Below, one piece after another: positions 16,796 to 25,013 of a stretch of DNA of 64,000 bases (position 1 is the first letter of the stretch; the number at the start of each line of letters is the position of its first letter). Source of the DNA: Sporosarcina globispora (GTDB taxonomy: Bacteria; Bacillota; Bacilli; Bacillales; Cytobacillaceae); the NCBI RefSeq assembly GCF_001274725.1, contig NZ_LGUF01000007.1, positions 2,363,629 to 2,427,628 on the forward strand, in the 5' to 3' direction. The notes beneath the pieces are model-generated. The model did not search any database. It worked only from the letters and a program-made list of their open reading frames with translations, and was not told the DNA's origin. The position numbers and the translations under genes were made by a program.

Positions 16796-17902
16796 ATGAA
16801 TCCGACTAAAGAAACAGATTTGAATTTAACAACCCAGCTGCAGGATGATAAATTAACTGAAAATAAGGTATCAGAAATTAAGCTTGCTTTAAGGCAGGAG
16901 CCCGAGGTGCAAAATTTGGCCAGGTCCATTGATGAGAGGGACCAAATTCAAATACTTGAATTTGGTAAAGAGCCTGCTGTCCAGATTTCCCGCTTTTCAG
17001 ATCAGATTTTAAGCAACATGAGAACAACGAAGGTTGAAGATTCAGGTGAACTTTTAAAGCAGCTCGGCAAGATTATGGACAAATTTGACAAGAAGGATTT
17101 CGAGAAAGGATCAAAAGGCATCCTTGGCAAGCTTTTCAAGCGCGGAGAAAAGATGATTGAAAAGCTATTCGGAAAATACCAGACAATGGGCGCGGAAATT
17201 GATAAAGTTTATGTTGAAATTTCCAAATACCAAAGTGAAATGGTTGATTCAACTACCATGCTCGAACAAATGTATGAGCAAAATTATCAGTACTATCTGA
17301 CGCTCGAAAAATATGCTGTTGCAGGACAATTAAAAGCCGATGATTTAAAAGCCAATCAGCTTCTACAGCTGGAAGCACGAGCGGCTAAGGGGGATCAAAT
17401 GGCTTCGATGCAGCTCGATACATTAAGAAATGCGATCGAGTTGCTGGAGCAAAGAGTATATGATCTCGAAATGGCTAAAATGGTTGCCCTTCAGACTGCA
17501 CCGCAAATCCGGCTCCTGCAGCGAGGCAATACCAAGCTTATCGGCAAGATTAATTCTGCATTCGTTACTACTATTCCAATCTTTAAGAATGGCCTGATTC
17601 AGGCAGTGGCAGCAAAGAGACAAAAGCTTGTTGCTGATTCAATGAGCGAGCTGGACAGACGGACTAATGAAATGCTTGTGCGCAATGCCCAGAACATTTC
17701 TAATCAGAGTACTGACATTGCAAGATTGGCAGGCGGTCCGAGCATTAAAATTGAAACTATTGAAGAATCCTGGAATATCATCATGAAAGGTATGCAGGAG
17801 ACAAAATCAATAGAAGAAGAAAACAAGCGTTTACGTGAAGAAGGAACCAGGAGACTGGAAGATCTGCAGGACAATTTTAAAAAAATGAAGCAGCAGGGTT
17901 AG
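16796..17902 (+). CDS. yceH: TelA/KlaA family toxic anion resistance protein (YceH-like)
   Basis: A 368-residue soluble, helical protein of the TelA family, associated with tellurite and other stress resistance; the mechanism is unknown. Visible: SRFSDQILSNMRTT (about 63), GKLFKRGEKMIEKLFGKYQTM (about 103-123), long coiled-coil segments through the centre, and a C-terminal charged helix ending LQDNFKKMKQQG. The ATG at 16796 lies seven bases after GGGTG and two bases after the yceG stop; a TTG at 16790 is also possible. It is cotranscribed with yceG from the ECF-type promoter. Confidence 0.92.
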   Translation: MNPTKETDLNLTTQLQDDKLTENKVSEIKLALRQEPEVQNLARSIDERDQIQILEFGKEPAVQISRFSDQILSNMRTTKVEDSGELLKQLGKIMDKFDKKDFEKGSKGILGKLFKRGEKMIEKLFGKYQTMGAEIDKVYVEISKYQSEMVDSTTMLEQMYEQNYQYYLTLEKYAVAGQLKADDLKANQLLQLEARAAKGDQMASMQLDTLRNAIELLEQRVYDLEMAKMVALQTAPQIRLLQRGNTKLIGKINSAFVTTIPIFKNGLIQAVAAKRQKLVADSMSELDRRTNEMLVRNAQNISNQSTDIARLAGGPSIKIETIEESWNIIMKGMQETKSIEEENKRLREEGTRRLEDLQDNFKKMKQQG

Positions 17903-17970
17903 CCAGCTGCTCATTTTAAATAAAGGCTGTTTTCGCAAGGTTTGTTGCTTTTTGTATAATGTTTACTGAG

Positions 17971-18100
17971 TTGATTGTAGCGGAAGGTGCGAGACTCCTG
18001 CGGGAGTAGCGGGACAGGTGAGACCCCGCAGACGCAGAGCGTCGAGGAGGCTCACCGCCCGCCCCGCTGAAAGCGAGCAGCCTGGAGCGGAAATCAACGG
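17971..18100. repeat. GC-rich dispersed repeat (family B, copy 1)
   Basis: About 130 bp with TTGATT / AATCAA ends. Inside, GCGGGAGTAGCGGGACAGG and GAGACCCCGC pair with the CTCACCGCCCGCCCCGC segment to form large stems. It is far more GC-rich than its surroundings. A related copy lies at 29521. It separates telA from the second terD gene. Confidence 0.8.
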
Positions 18101-18181
18101 ACAACATTGATAGGCCAAAAACAACAATTTATACGAAAAGAGCCTAAATAAAATATAAATTATTGACGAGGTGGAATTGAT

Positions 18182-18793
18182 ATGGCAATAAATCTTCAAA
18201 AAGGCCAGCGTGTTGACTTAACTAAAGGAAATCCGGGATTATCTAAAATTATGGTAGGGTTAGGCTGGGATCCAGTGCAAAAAAGCGGAGGCGGCGGTCT
18301 CTTAGGATCTTTATTCGGCGGCGGAGGCGGTGCGAATATCGATTGCGATGCTTCTGTTATCATGCTTGGTGAAAATGGAAAACTTAAGAGTAATAAAGAT
18401 GTTATTTATTTCGGCAATTTAAAAAGCAGCGACGGAAGTGTACAGCACTCTGGAGACAATCTTACTGGAGCGGGAGCTGGGGACGACGAGCAGGTAATGA
18501 TTGATTTAAGCAGAGTACCTGCCCACATTCACAAAATGGTTTTCGTTGTAAACATCTATGATAGTGTAAAAAGAAAGCAGCATTTCGGCATGATACAGAA
18601 TGCATTCATCCGTGTAGTAAACTCTGGAAATAATCAGGAATTGATTAAGTATAATCTTACAGATGATTACAGCGGAAAAACTAGTTTAATTGTTGGTGAG
18701 ATTTACCGCCATGGAAGCGATTGGAAGTTTGCTGCAGTTGGCACTGGAACGGCTTCACCAGGCCTATCAGATGTTGTACGCTCATATTCTTAA
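18182..18793 (+). CDS. TerD family protein with glycine-rich insertion (YceC-like)
   Basis: A 203-residue TerD-domain paralogue of the product at 8632. The N-terminus (LQKGQRVDLTKGNPGL) and the GAGDDEQVMIDL segment (about 97-108) are conserved. The first metal-binding segment differs: after GWDPVQKS comes a Gly-rich stretch, GGGGLLGSLFGGGGG, then NIDCDASVIML. YceC-type TerD proteins show a similar substitution, so this is probably a subtype rather than damage. It starts at ATG after GACGAGGTGG. No ECF-type promoter is visible, and a dispersed repeat separates it from telA, so its expression link to the rest of the island is unclear. A terminator follows. Confidence 0.92.
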   Translation: MAINLQKGQRVDLTKGNPGLSKIMVGLGWDPVQKSGGGGLLGSLFGGGGGANIDCDASVIMLGENGKLKSNKDVIYFGNLKSSDGSVQHSGDNLTGAGAGDDEQVMIDLSRVPAHIHKMVFVVNIYDSVKRKQHFGMIQNAFIRVVNSGNNQELIKYNLTDDYSGKTSLIVGEIYRHGSDWKFAAVGTGTASPGLSDVVRSYS

Positions 18794-18807
18794 TAAAGAT
18801 AACTGTT

Positions 18808-18841
18808 GGCAGGGGTCCGAAATTACTCGGCCCCTTTTTGA
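18808..18841 (+). terminator. Terminator after the second terD
   Basis: AGGGGTCCGA / TCGGCCCCT stem with one bulge, followed by TTTTTG. Confidence 0.75.
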
Positions 18842-18848
18842 TAATGAC

Positions 18849-18912
18849 TGTCTAGCGCAAGCAGCCTACCTCTCGAGGTCACAATCTTGTCTTGTTTCGG
18901 CTTCTAGGGACT
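18849..18912. repeat. Truncated copy of dispersed repeat family A
   Basis: Begins TGTCTAGCGCAAGCAGCCTA and continues CTCTCGAGGTCACAATCTTG. It matches the left part of the element at 51560 and lacks the right half. The remainder of this 308-base gap holds only a candidate extended -10 (TGTTATAAT, 18968-18976) for the protease gene. Confidence 0.5.
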
Positions 18913-19101
18913 CGGGGTTTTCATTCAATTTTCCCATCATTTGTTTCCTTCAATTCCTTCTTTCGTATGTTATAATTTTAATAGATTATCAGAACGGTAA
19001 TGATTTTTTTCTCCTCAAAGGCAGTTCCGCAGCTTTTACACTTCAAAGAGCTCTGTTGCCCATAATTTATACATCTTAGAATTGCAGAAGGGGCTTTTCA
19101 T

Positions 19102-19803
19102 ATGCGCAAAATGGTACTAACAGTTACGATCATGATTGTATCCCTTGCACTGATGGGGAATTCTCAGGCAGCCATGGGAGGCATTAAATTAAAGGATTAC
19201 CCTCACTCCTCCCAGCTTAATGAGTTTCTCAGTTTAAAATCTCCACGTCAGCTTGGCGAGATCTTTATATTGCCGCTCGAACCTTTTGATGAGGGAGAGG
19301 CTGCCGAAATGATTTCCCGAGTGGATAATCTGCCCGCCTCCCTGCTGTCCAAAATAGAGGATGAAGATATCAGGGTGAAATTATTCGTAGGCAAGCTGAC
19401 TGATAATCCTACGGCCCAGCACCTCGAAGGGGTAATTCCCCGCGGCTATACAGGGGATACCACATGGGATGATGTCCCAGGAATTGGCGGGGCAAAAACA
19501 GTCCTTGTAAAAATAGGCTACAGTGAGAGGGGGAAAGGTCATGGATCCATTAATTTGGAACTTCATGAACTTGCCCATTCTGTTGATCGTCATGTTTACA
19601 ATGGTATCCGATTTAATCAGAAGTTTCTCTCTGTCTGGAAAGCTGAGAAAGCTAAATTGTTCCCGGGTCAAAATTATTTTCTATCCTTCCCTGAAGAGTA
19701 TTTCGCTGAGGCTTTTGCCATGAATTATGCAGGAGAGGAATCTAGAAAGTTATTAAGAGTGAATGCTCCGAAAACCTATGATTTTATAAACAAATTAAAC
19801 TAA
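19102..19803 (+). CDS. Secreted ATLF-domain metalloprotease, Pro-Pro endopeptidase (PPEP) like
   Basis: A 233-residue protein with a signal peptide (basic MRK, hydrophobic core to about 20, GNSQA cleavage region). The catalytic domain belongs to the anthrax lethal factor-like family and closely parallels Clostridioides difficile PPEP-1 as I recall it. Shared features: VGKLTD, GVIPRGYTG, TWDDVPGIGG, GKGHGSINLELHELAHSVD and NYFLSFPEEYFAEAF. Zinc ligands would be His155 and His159 of HELAH and Glu199; Glu156 is the catalytic base and Tyr192 fits the transition-state tyrosine. PPEPs cleave between two prolines in surface adhesins. No PPxP-rich substrate is encoded nearby. ATG follows GAAGGGGC, with a terminator downstream. 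Confidence 0.88.
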   Translation: MRKMVLTVTIMIVSLALMGNSQAAMGGIKLKDYPHSSQLNEFLSLKSPRQLGEIFILPLEPFDEGEAAEMISRVDNLPASLLSKIEDEDIRVKLFVGKLTDNPTAQHLEGVIPRGYTGDTTWDDVPGIGGAKTVLVKIGYSERGKGHGSINLELHELAHSVDRHVYNGIRFNQKFLSVWKAEKAKLFPGQNYFLSFPEEYFAEAFAMNYAGEESRKLLRVNAPKTYDFINKLN

Positions 19804-19807
19804 GTTT

Positions 19808-19838
19808 ACTCCTGTTGAAAAAAACAGGGGTTTCTTTA
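19808..19838 (+). terminator. Terminator after the protease gene
   Basis: CCTGTT / AACAGG stem with an A-rich loop, followed by GGTTTCTTT. Confidence 0.7.
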
Positions 19839-19912
19839 AATTTTTATCCGATGTGAAACTTCCGGAAATTCGTGTACAATAGCATTAAGTATTTAAAAAA
19901 GGTTGGGTTGAA

Positions 19913-20707
19913 ATGAAACAATATTTGGATCTTTGCAGGCATGTTATGGAAAGTGGTACAAAAAAAGAAGACCGTACAGGTACAGGGACAATAAGTACAT
20001 TTGGCTATCAGATGCGCTTTAACCTGCAGGAAGGCTTCCCATTGGTAACAACAAAGAAATTGCATTTGAAATCCATTATCCATGAGCTGTTATGGTTTTT
20101 AAATGGAGATACGAATGTAAAATACCTTCAGGAAAATGGTGTGCGAATCTGGAATGAATGGGCTGACGATGAAGGTAATCTCGGGCCAGTTTATGGTCAT
20201 CAGTGGAGATCCTGGACAGGTGCCGATGGAAATACAGTTGATCAGATTAGCAGCCTGATTGACCAGATTAAAACAAATCCCGATTCCCGCCGGCTGATTG
20301 TAAATGCATGGAACGCAGGAGAGATTGAAAAGATGGCTTTGCCGCCTTGCCACTGCATGTTCCAGTTTTATGCTGCAGATGGAAAGCTATCCTGCCAGCT
20401 TTATCAAAGATCAGCAGATGTCTTTCTCGGAGTGCCATTCAATATTGCTTCCTATGCGTTACTGACGATGATGGTTGCACAGGTATGCGATCTGGAGCCT
20501 GGTGAATTCGTTCATACTTTCGGAGATGTGCATATCTACCAGAATCATATCGAACAGGTAAACCTCCAGCTGAGCCGTGATCCGCGCCAGCTTCCAAAAA
20601 TGATTATTAATCCAGATGTGAAAGATATTTTCAGCTTTAAGTTTGATGATTTCCAACTGGAAGATTATATTCCGCACCCTCATATTAAAGGGGTTGTCAG
20701 TGTATGA
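19913..20707 (+). CDS. thyA: Thymidylate synthase
   Basis: ThyA methylates dUMP to dTMP using methylene-tetrahydrofolate, producing dihydrofolate that the next gene product recycles. The 264 residues match the short ThyA class (E. coli ThyA and B. subtilis ThyB). Visible: [18 protein letters not shown] (about 22-39), the active-site Cys in [12 protein letters not shown] (about 142-153), [24 protein letters not shown] (about 161-184), and [11 protein letters not shown]. The ATG follows AAAGGTTGGGTTG. The stop overlaps the dfrA start (ATGA), a classic operon. Confidence 0.98.
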   Translation: MKQYLDLCRHVMESGTKKEDRTGTGTISTFGYQMRFNLQEGFPLVTTKKLHLKSIIHELLWFLNGDTNVKYLQENGVRIWNEWADDEGNLGPVYGHQWRSWTGADGNTVDQISSLIDQIKTNPDSRRLIVNAWNAGEIEKMALPPCHCMFQFYAADGKLSCQLYQRSADVFLGVPFNIASYALLTMMVAQVCDLEPGEFVHTFGDVHIYQNHIEQVNLQLSRDPRQLPKMIINPDVKDIFSFKFDDFQLEDYIPHPHIKGVVSV

Positions 20708-21189
20708 TTTCTTTAATGTGGGCAATGGATGAGAATCGTGTGATTGGCAAAGATAATAAACTTCCCTGGCATTTGCCTGAGGATTTAAAATTTTTTAAAA
20801 GAACCACAATGGGGCATCCTATTGCCATGGGACGCAAAACCTGGGATTCAATCGGAAGACCTCTGCCAGGGAGAGAGAATATTGTTATAACCCGGAATGA
20901 ATCCTTTTCCTGTGAAGGATGCACAGTATTAAATTCGATTGATGAGCTCCAGAAGTACAGCGGTGAAAAGGAAGATGAAATCTTTGTCATCGGCGGTGCC
21001 GAGATATTTAAAGCCATTCTTCCTGCAGCCGATCGTCTATATTTAACTATGATTTATGACCAGTTTGAAGGAGACACATATTTTCCGGAAGTAGACATGT
21101 CAGAATGGGATCTCCTTTCAAGGGAGAAGGGCACCAGGGATGAAAAAAATCCATATGATTTTGAATTCCTCATATATAAAAGAAAATAA
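20704..21189 (+). CDS. dfrA: Dihydrofolate reductase
   Basis: A 161-residue chromosomal type DHFR reducing dihydrofolate to tetrahydrofolate with NADPH. Visible: [15 protein letters not shown] at the N-terminus, [28 protein letters not shown] (about 20-47; carboxylate ligand Glu in LPED), [10 protein letters not shown], and [22 protein letters not shown] (about 95-116). It overlaps thyA by 4 nt, so the two folate-cycle genes are translationally coupled. A terminator follows. Confidence 0.98.
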   Translation: MISLMWAMDENRVIGKDNKLPWHLPEDLKFFKRTTMGHPIAMGRKTWDSIGRPLPGRENIVITRNESFSCEGCTVLNSIDELQKYSGEKEDEIFVIGGAEIFKAILPAADRLYLTMIYDQFEGDTYFPEVDMSEWDLLSREKGTRDEKNPYDFEFLIYKRK

Positions 21190-21192
21190 CCT

Positions 21193-21228
21193 TAAAAGCA
21201 GCTCACACCAGCGGGCTGCTTTTTTATC
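21193..21228 (+). terminator. Terminator after thyA-dfrA
   Basis: AAAAGCAGC / GCTGCTTTT stem with a 12-base loop and a T run. Confidence 0.82.
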
Positions 21229-21305
21229 CATTAAAACTGCAAACATATAGTGCAAGGAACCTGATTATTATATAACGAAAACCATCCCAACTTCTGGAGG
21301 TAATT

Positions 21306-22037
21306 ATGCTTCGATTAATAATCTTTTTTCTTTATATGGGCGGATATTTGGTTTATAGTCTGCCAGCTCTATCCCGCATGAGGAACTTAAATGCTGCACT
21401 CCCAGTTGAGGAACGCGACCGCATCATTCATAATGTGCCGCAAAAGTGGTCCAGTACGATAATGAAAATTTCAGGCTCCCAAGTGAAAGTTACTGGGCAG
21501 GAATTGATCCCCGAGGGGCCTGTTGTTATTGTTTGCAACCACGAAGGGGATTTTGATATTCCAGTCCTTCTTGCTTCTCTTAATAAACCTTTTGGTTTTA
21601 TTTCAAAAGTTGAAGTTAAGAAAGCACCCATTATCTCTTCATGGATGGAAGTCATGAACTGTGTTTTTATTGATCGCAGCAACCGCCTCAATGCTATCAA
21701 TTCCTTAAAGAATGCTGCAATGCTTTTAAAGCAGGGCCACTCACTCCTGATTTTCCCGGAAGGAACGAGAAGCAAGGGGGGGCCGATAGCTCCTTTTAAA
21801 GTAGGCGGATTCCGGCTTGCACAGGATGCAGGTGTTCCGATTGTGCCAATATCTATTAAAGGAACTGCCGATGCCTTTGAAAAGAACGGGAGGCTCATTA
21901 AACCTGCGAAAATAGAAATCCGGGTGTGCAAGCATGTTAACGCAAAGACTGTTAAAGAAATGGATGCAAAATTTCTTGCGCAGGAAGTAAGAGAAATTAT
22001 CTGCAGCAGCCTTTCGGACAAGAAGATCGCGTCATAA
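21306..22037 (+). CDS. Lysophospholipid (1-acylglycerol-3-phosphate) acyltransferase, PlsC-like
   Basis: A 243-residue membrane-associated acyltransferase that would acylate lysophosphatidate in phospholipid synthesis. It has an N-terminal hydrophobic segment (about 2-18), the catalytic HX4D box in VCNHEGDFDIP (about 77), KVEVKKAPIISSWM, VFIDRSNR, and the glycerophosphate-binding FPEGTRSKGGP (about 150). The ATG follows TCTGGAGG. In B. subtilis a similar protein (YpkP) follows dfrA, which agrees with this position. A strong terminator follows. Confidence 0.9.
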   Translation: MLRLIIFFLYMGGYLVYSLPALSRMRNLNAALPVEERDRIIHNVPQKWSSTIMKISGSQVKVTGQELIPEGPVVIVCNHEGDFDIPVLLASLNKPFGFISKVEVKKAPIISSWMEVMNCVFIDRSNRLNAINSLKNAAMLLKQGHSLLIFPEGTRSKGGPIAPFKVGGFRLAQDAGVPIVPISIKGTADAFEKNGRLIKPAKIEIRVCKHVNAKTVKEMDAKFLAQEVREIICSSLSDKKIAS

Positions 22038-22042
22038 GAAAG

Positions 22043-22076
22043 AAAAGGCCCCGTTCAATCAGGGGCCTTTTCCTGC
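22043..22076. terminator. Convergent terminator after the acyltransferase gene
   Basis: GAAAAGGCCCC / GGGGCCTTTTC near-perfect hairpin. Its symmetric A and T flanks suit transcripts from both directions. Confidence 0.88.
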
Positions 22077-22103
22077 AGTTTAGTATTTAAGAGGTAAATT
22101 AGA

Positions 22104-22340
22104 TTAAAAATGGGGATTCGTTAAATACTCTGTCAGCTTCTGAACCATCCCATGATATTCTCTGGGATCGCAAAACTCTTCCGGCTTAAAATTTGTTTTT
22201 ACCCACTGTATCAACTCATCAGCACTGTTGAAATACTCACCGCTCGTATCGCTCTTCCGAATCATATACCTTCCGTTATCCTCATCCAAGGTTACTTCCA
22301 CTGGCAAAGCGCTGTCCAGACTGCATAAAGAAAACTCCAT
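22104..22340 (-). CDS. Small acidic conserved hypothetical protein, 78 aa
   Basis: A minus-strand gene starting at ATG after AAAGGGGTGCGGGA. The product is soluble and acidic, with phrases TLDEDNGRYMIRKSDTSGEYFNSADELIQWVKTNF and a helical C-terminus. I do not recognise a named family. It is divergent from ilvA, converges with the acyltransferase gene, and has a clear ribosome binding site, so it looks real. Confidence 0.7.
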   Translation of the reverse strand: MEFSLCSLDSALPVEVTLDEDNGRYMIRKSDTSGEYFNSADELIQWVKTNFKPEEFCDPREYHGMVQKLTEYLTNPHF

Positions 22341-22447
22341 TCCCGCACCCCTTTTAAATATAAATTAACTTTTGCTTATTATATGTCGTATTTCTCGAAT
22401 TCTACCCATTAAATAATTCGAAAAATGTAAATTTTAAAAAAACCGGA

Positions 22448-22475
22448 TTGAAATCATTATTTCTCATGGTATAAT
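22448..22475 (+). promoter_or_regulatory. SigA-type promoter of ilvA
   Basis: TTGAAA at 22448-22453, 16-nt spacer, TATAAT at 22470-22475. The start codon follows about 37 nt later. An AT-rich stretch just upstream could hold a weak CodY site, not a clear one. Confidence 0.7.
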
Positions 22476-22512
22476 GTACAAATTAATAACTTGTAAAGAA
22501 GAGGGTGGCAAA

Positions 22513-23781
22513 ATGGAACAGAAGGTATTGACAAAAAAATGGGTGCAGTTGGAAGACATTTTGATTGCATACCAGCAGCTAAAGGATATTGTTGCCCATA
22601 CACCTTTACAGAAAAATGAACGGCTGTCAGAAAAGTATGGGTGCAATGTCTATTTAAAAAGAGAAGATCTTCAGCATGTCCGCTCATTCAAATTAAGAGG
22701 TGCCTATTATAAAGTTAAATCTTTAACTGCCGAGGAGCTGGAAAATGGTGTAGTCTGTGCGAGTGCAGGGAATCATGCACAGGGAGTCGCTTATGCATGC
22801 AGGCACCTGGGTGTCCAGGGGAAAATTTTCATGCCGGCAACTACTCCGAGACAGAAAGTTAGTCAGGTGGAGCTATTCGGCAGGGATTCTGTGGAAATTA
22901 TTCTCGTTGGAGACACCTTTGATGATTCCTATCACGAAGCTCTTAAATGTGCAGAGGATGAAAGCAGGGCCTTTATTCACCCTTTTGATGATGAAATGGT
23001 GATAGCCGGCCAAGGGACAGTGGCGGTTGAAATCCTGAACGATTGTGAAGAGCCGGTGGATTTAGTTTTTGCCAGCATTGGCGGCGGAGGATTGATGGCC
23101 GGGCTGAGTACTTACATAAAAAGCATCTCACCGGAAACGCATATGATTGGAGTAGAACCTGCAGGAGCACCCTCTATGAGCGAATCAATCAGGGTTCAAT
23201 CAGTGGCAGCCCTTGAGGAAATTGATAAGTTTGTAGATGGAGCGGCCGTAAAGTGTGTCGGCGAAAAAACTTACGAAATCTGCAATGAGCTTGTTGATGA
23301 CATTTTCATGGTTCCTGAAGGGAAAGTGTGTACAACCATCCTGGAATTATATAATGAGCATGCAATTGTGGCTGAGCCTGCTGGTGCTTTGCCTATAGCA
23401 GCACTGGATTTGTGCAGCGACCAAATTAAAGGAAAGAATGTCGTTTGTGTAATCAGCGGAGGAAATAATGATATTGGCCGTATGCAGGAAATTAAAGAGA
23501 GGTCCCTGCTTTATGAAGGCCTTCTTTACCACTTTATTGTGAATTTCCCCCAAAGAGCAGGGGCATTAAGAGAGTTCCTTGACGAGGTGCTTGGTCCAAC
23601 GGATGATATTACACGGTTCGAGTATACAAAAAAAAATAATAAAGAAAATGGTCCAGCACTTGTGGGAATTGAATTAAAGCATAAAGAGGACTACAGTGAC
23701 CTCATTTTGAGAATGGATAGAAAAGGTTTTTCATACAAAGAGATAAACAAAGACAGTAATCTTTTTCATCTGCTCGTATAA
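22513..23781 (+). CDS. ilvA: Threonine ammonia-lyase (threonine dehydratase), biosynthetic
   Basis: IlvA deaminates threonine to 2-oxobutyrate, the first committed step to isoleucine, using PLP. ATG at 22513 follows GAGGGTGG and gives 422 residues, the length I recall for B. subtilis IlvA. Visible: the PLP Lys in VRSFKLRGAYYK (about 56-67), CASAGNHAQGVAYAC (about 83), the glycine loop SIGGGGLMAG (about 192), and a C-terminal ACT-like regulatory segment (from about 335) for isoleucine feedback. It is in the same relative place as in B. subtilis, upstream of ypmP. Confidence 0.96.
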   Translation: MEQKVLTKKWVQLEDILIAYQQLKDIVAHTPLQKNERLSEKYGCNVYLKREDLQHVRSFKLRGAYYKVKSLTAEELENGVVCASAGNHAQGVAYACRHLGVQGKIFMPATTPRQKVSQVELFGRDSVEIILVGDTFDDSYHEALKCAEDESRAFIHPFDDEMVIAGQGTVAVEILNDCEEPVDLVFASIGGGGLMAGLSTYIKSISPETHMIGVEPAGAPSMSESIRVQSVAALEEIDKFVDGAAVKCVGEKTYEICNELVDDIFMVPEGKVCTTILELYNEHAIVAEPAGALPIAALDLCSDQIKGKNVVCVISGGNNDIGRMQEIKERSLLYEGLLYHFIVNFPQRAGALREFLDEVLGPTDDITRFEYTKKNNKENGPALVGIELKHKEDYSDLILRMDRKGFSYKEINKDSNLFHLLV

Positions 23782-23817
23782 TCGAATGTGACTGAATTAT
23801 GAATTTTTTTGTTATCT

Positions 23818-23846
23818 GTGACATTTTCTTTGAAAAGTACTATAAT
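23818..23846 (+). promoter_or_regulatory. SigA-type promoter of tatA-tatC
   Basis: GTGACA at 23818-23823, exactly 17 nt, TATAAT at 23841-23846. The tatA start lies 44 nt downstream. Confidence 0.7.
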
Positions 23847-23889
23847 CGTATTAGATTCAGAATGGAAGTACTTTAAAGGAGATGTAAAT

Positions 23890-24087
23890 ATGCTTTCAAA
23901 TATTGGTATTCCGGGATTGATTTTGATTCTTGTTCTGGCGTTAATTATATTCGGACCAAAAAAACTGCCGGAAATTGGCCGTGCTTTTGGAGAAACTTTG
24001 AGAGAATTTAAAAAATCCACCCGTGACCTTACAAGTGACGTAATGGAAGATCTTGAACAAGATATTAAGAAAAAAACGGTTAAATAA
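23890..24087 (+). CDS. tatA: Sec-independent protein translocase subunit TatA
   Basis: A 65-residue TatA. ATG at 23890 follows TTAAAGGAG; the longer frame to 23809 runs across the promoter and is not used. It has an N-terminal membrane span ([17 protein letters not shown]), the [17 protein letters not shown] hinge and amphipathic helix, and a charged C-terminal tail. TatA forms the translocation pore for folded proteins with twin-arginine signals. tatC follows after 100 bases, forming a minimal TatAC pair. No obvious Tat substrate lies beside it. Confidence 0.95.
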   Translation: MLSNIGIPGLILILVLALIIFGPKKLPEIGRAFGETLREFKKSTRDLTSDVMEDLEQDIKKKTVK

Positions 24088-24187
24088 GGTGTAAGGATAT
24101 ACTTCTTGCGCCTTTTTGTTTTGGTTTAAGGTAGCAGCACAGGCTTGGACAAAGCCCGGCTTTTTATAAAAATTGCAGGAGATTTGT

Positions 24188-24925
24188 ATGGAAGAAAAAG
24201 AGTTAAATTTAGTCGAACATCTAGATGAATTAAGAAAAAGACTCATTATAACGGCAACAGCATTTATCCTGTTTTTTATTGCAGGTTTCGTTTTTGTGGA
24301 AGATATTTACAAATGGCTGGTAAGAGGCCTGGACGTTAAATTGATTGTTCTTGGCCCAAGTGATATTATCTGGGTTTACTTTATGCTTGCAACGGTCATT
24401 GCAGTTGCAGGAACAATTCCCGTTCTGGCCTTGCAGATTTGGCTGTTTGTCAAGCCTGCCCTTACAGCTGCTGAACGGAAAATATCTCTATCATATGTTC
24501 CTGCATTGTTTATTCTGTTTATTACGGGCCTTTGCTTTGGGTATTTTGTCATTTTCCCGACCGTTCTCAGCTTCCTTGTGGAGTTGGGGGGAGAAATGTT
24601 TGAGGCTAATTTTACTGCGGATAAATATTTCCGCTTTGTCCTTAATATGACTTTGCCTTTTGGGGTATTGTTTGAACTCCCTGTAGTCATCATGTTTCTG
24701 ACTTCGCTTGGAATCATTAATCCTTATGTGCTTACAAAGATCAGGAAATACGCCTATTTTGTGCTTGTCGTGATTTCAGTTATTATTTCACCTCCTGATT
24801 TCATGTCGGATATCCTTGTAACAATTCCGTTGCTTCTCCTTTATGAAATAAGCATCAATTTATCGAAAATTGTATATAAAAAAAAGCTTAAAAAGCAACA
24901 GGGTTCAGAAGAGACATCTTCATAA
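24188..24925 (+). CDS. tatC: Sec-independent protein translocase subunit TatC
   Basis: A 245-residue six-span membrane protein that recognises twin-arginine signal peptides. ATG at 24188 follows GCAGGAGA. Visible: the conserved N-terminal LVEHLDELRKRL, spans near 23-41, 66-88, 105-127 and 150-170 with two more to about 215, the FELPVV motif (about 160), and IISPPDFMSD (about 200). Its C-terminal tail is basic. It is cotranscribed with tatA. Confidence 0.96.
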   Translation: MEEKELNLVEHLDELRKRLIITATAFILFFIAGFVFVEDIYKWLVRGLDVKLIVLGPSDIIWVYFMLATVIAVAGTIPVLALQIWLFVKPALTAAERKISLSYVPALFILFITGLCFGYFVIFPTVLSFLVELGGEMFEANFTADKYFRFVLNMTLPFGVLFELPVVIMFLTSLGIINPYVLTKIRKYAYFVLVVISVIISPPDFMSDILVTIPLLLLYEISINLSKIVYKKKLKKQQGSEETSS

Positions 24926-25013
24926 AAAAATACGCAAACAGCATAATTAGACACATTTCGATTCTTATTTGGGGTATAATATAAACAAACGGGTGAAAAA
25001 GAGGATTGATATT

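Noticed and set aside
18690-19079. 129-codon frame overlapping terD2 and the following gap
   Set aside because: It starts inside terD in another frame and crosses a terminator and a dispersed repeat.
19856-19878. TGAAAC followed by CGTG before thyA as another ECF promoter
   Set aside because: Spacer is only 11 nt, far from the 16-17 nt required.
22404-22440. CodY box upstream of ilvA
   Set aside because: The best 15-nt match has five mismatches, which is expected by chance in such AT-rich DNA.
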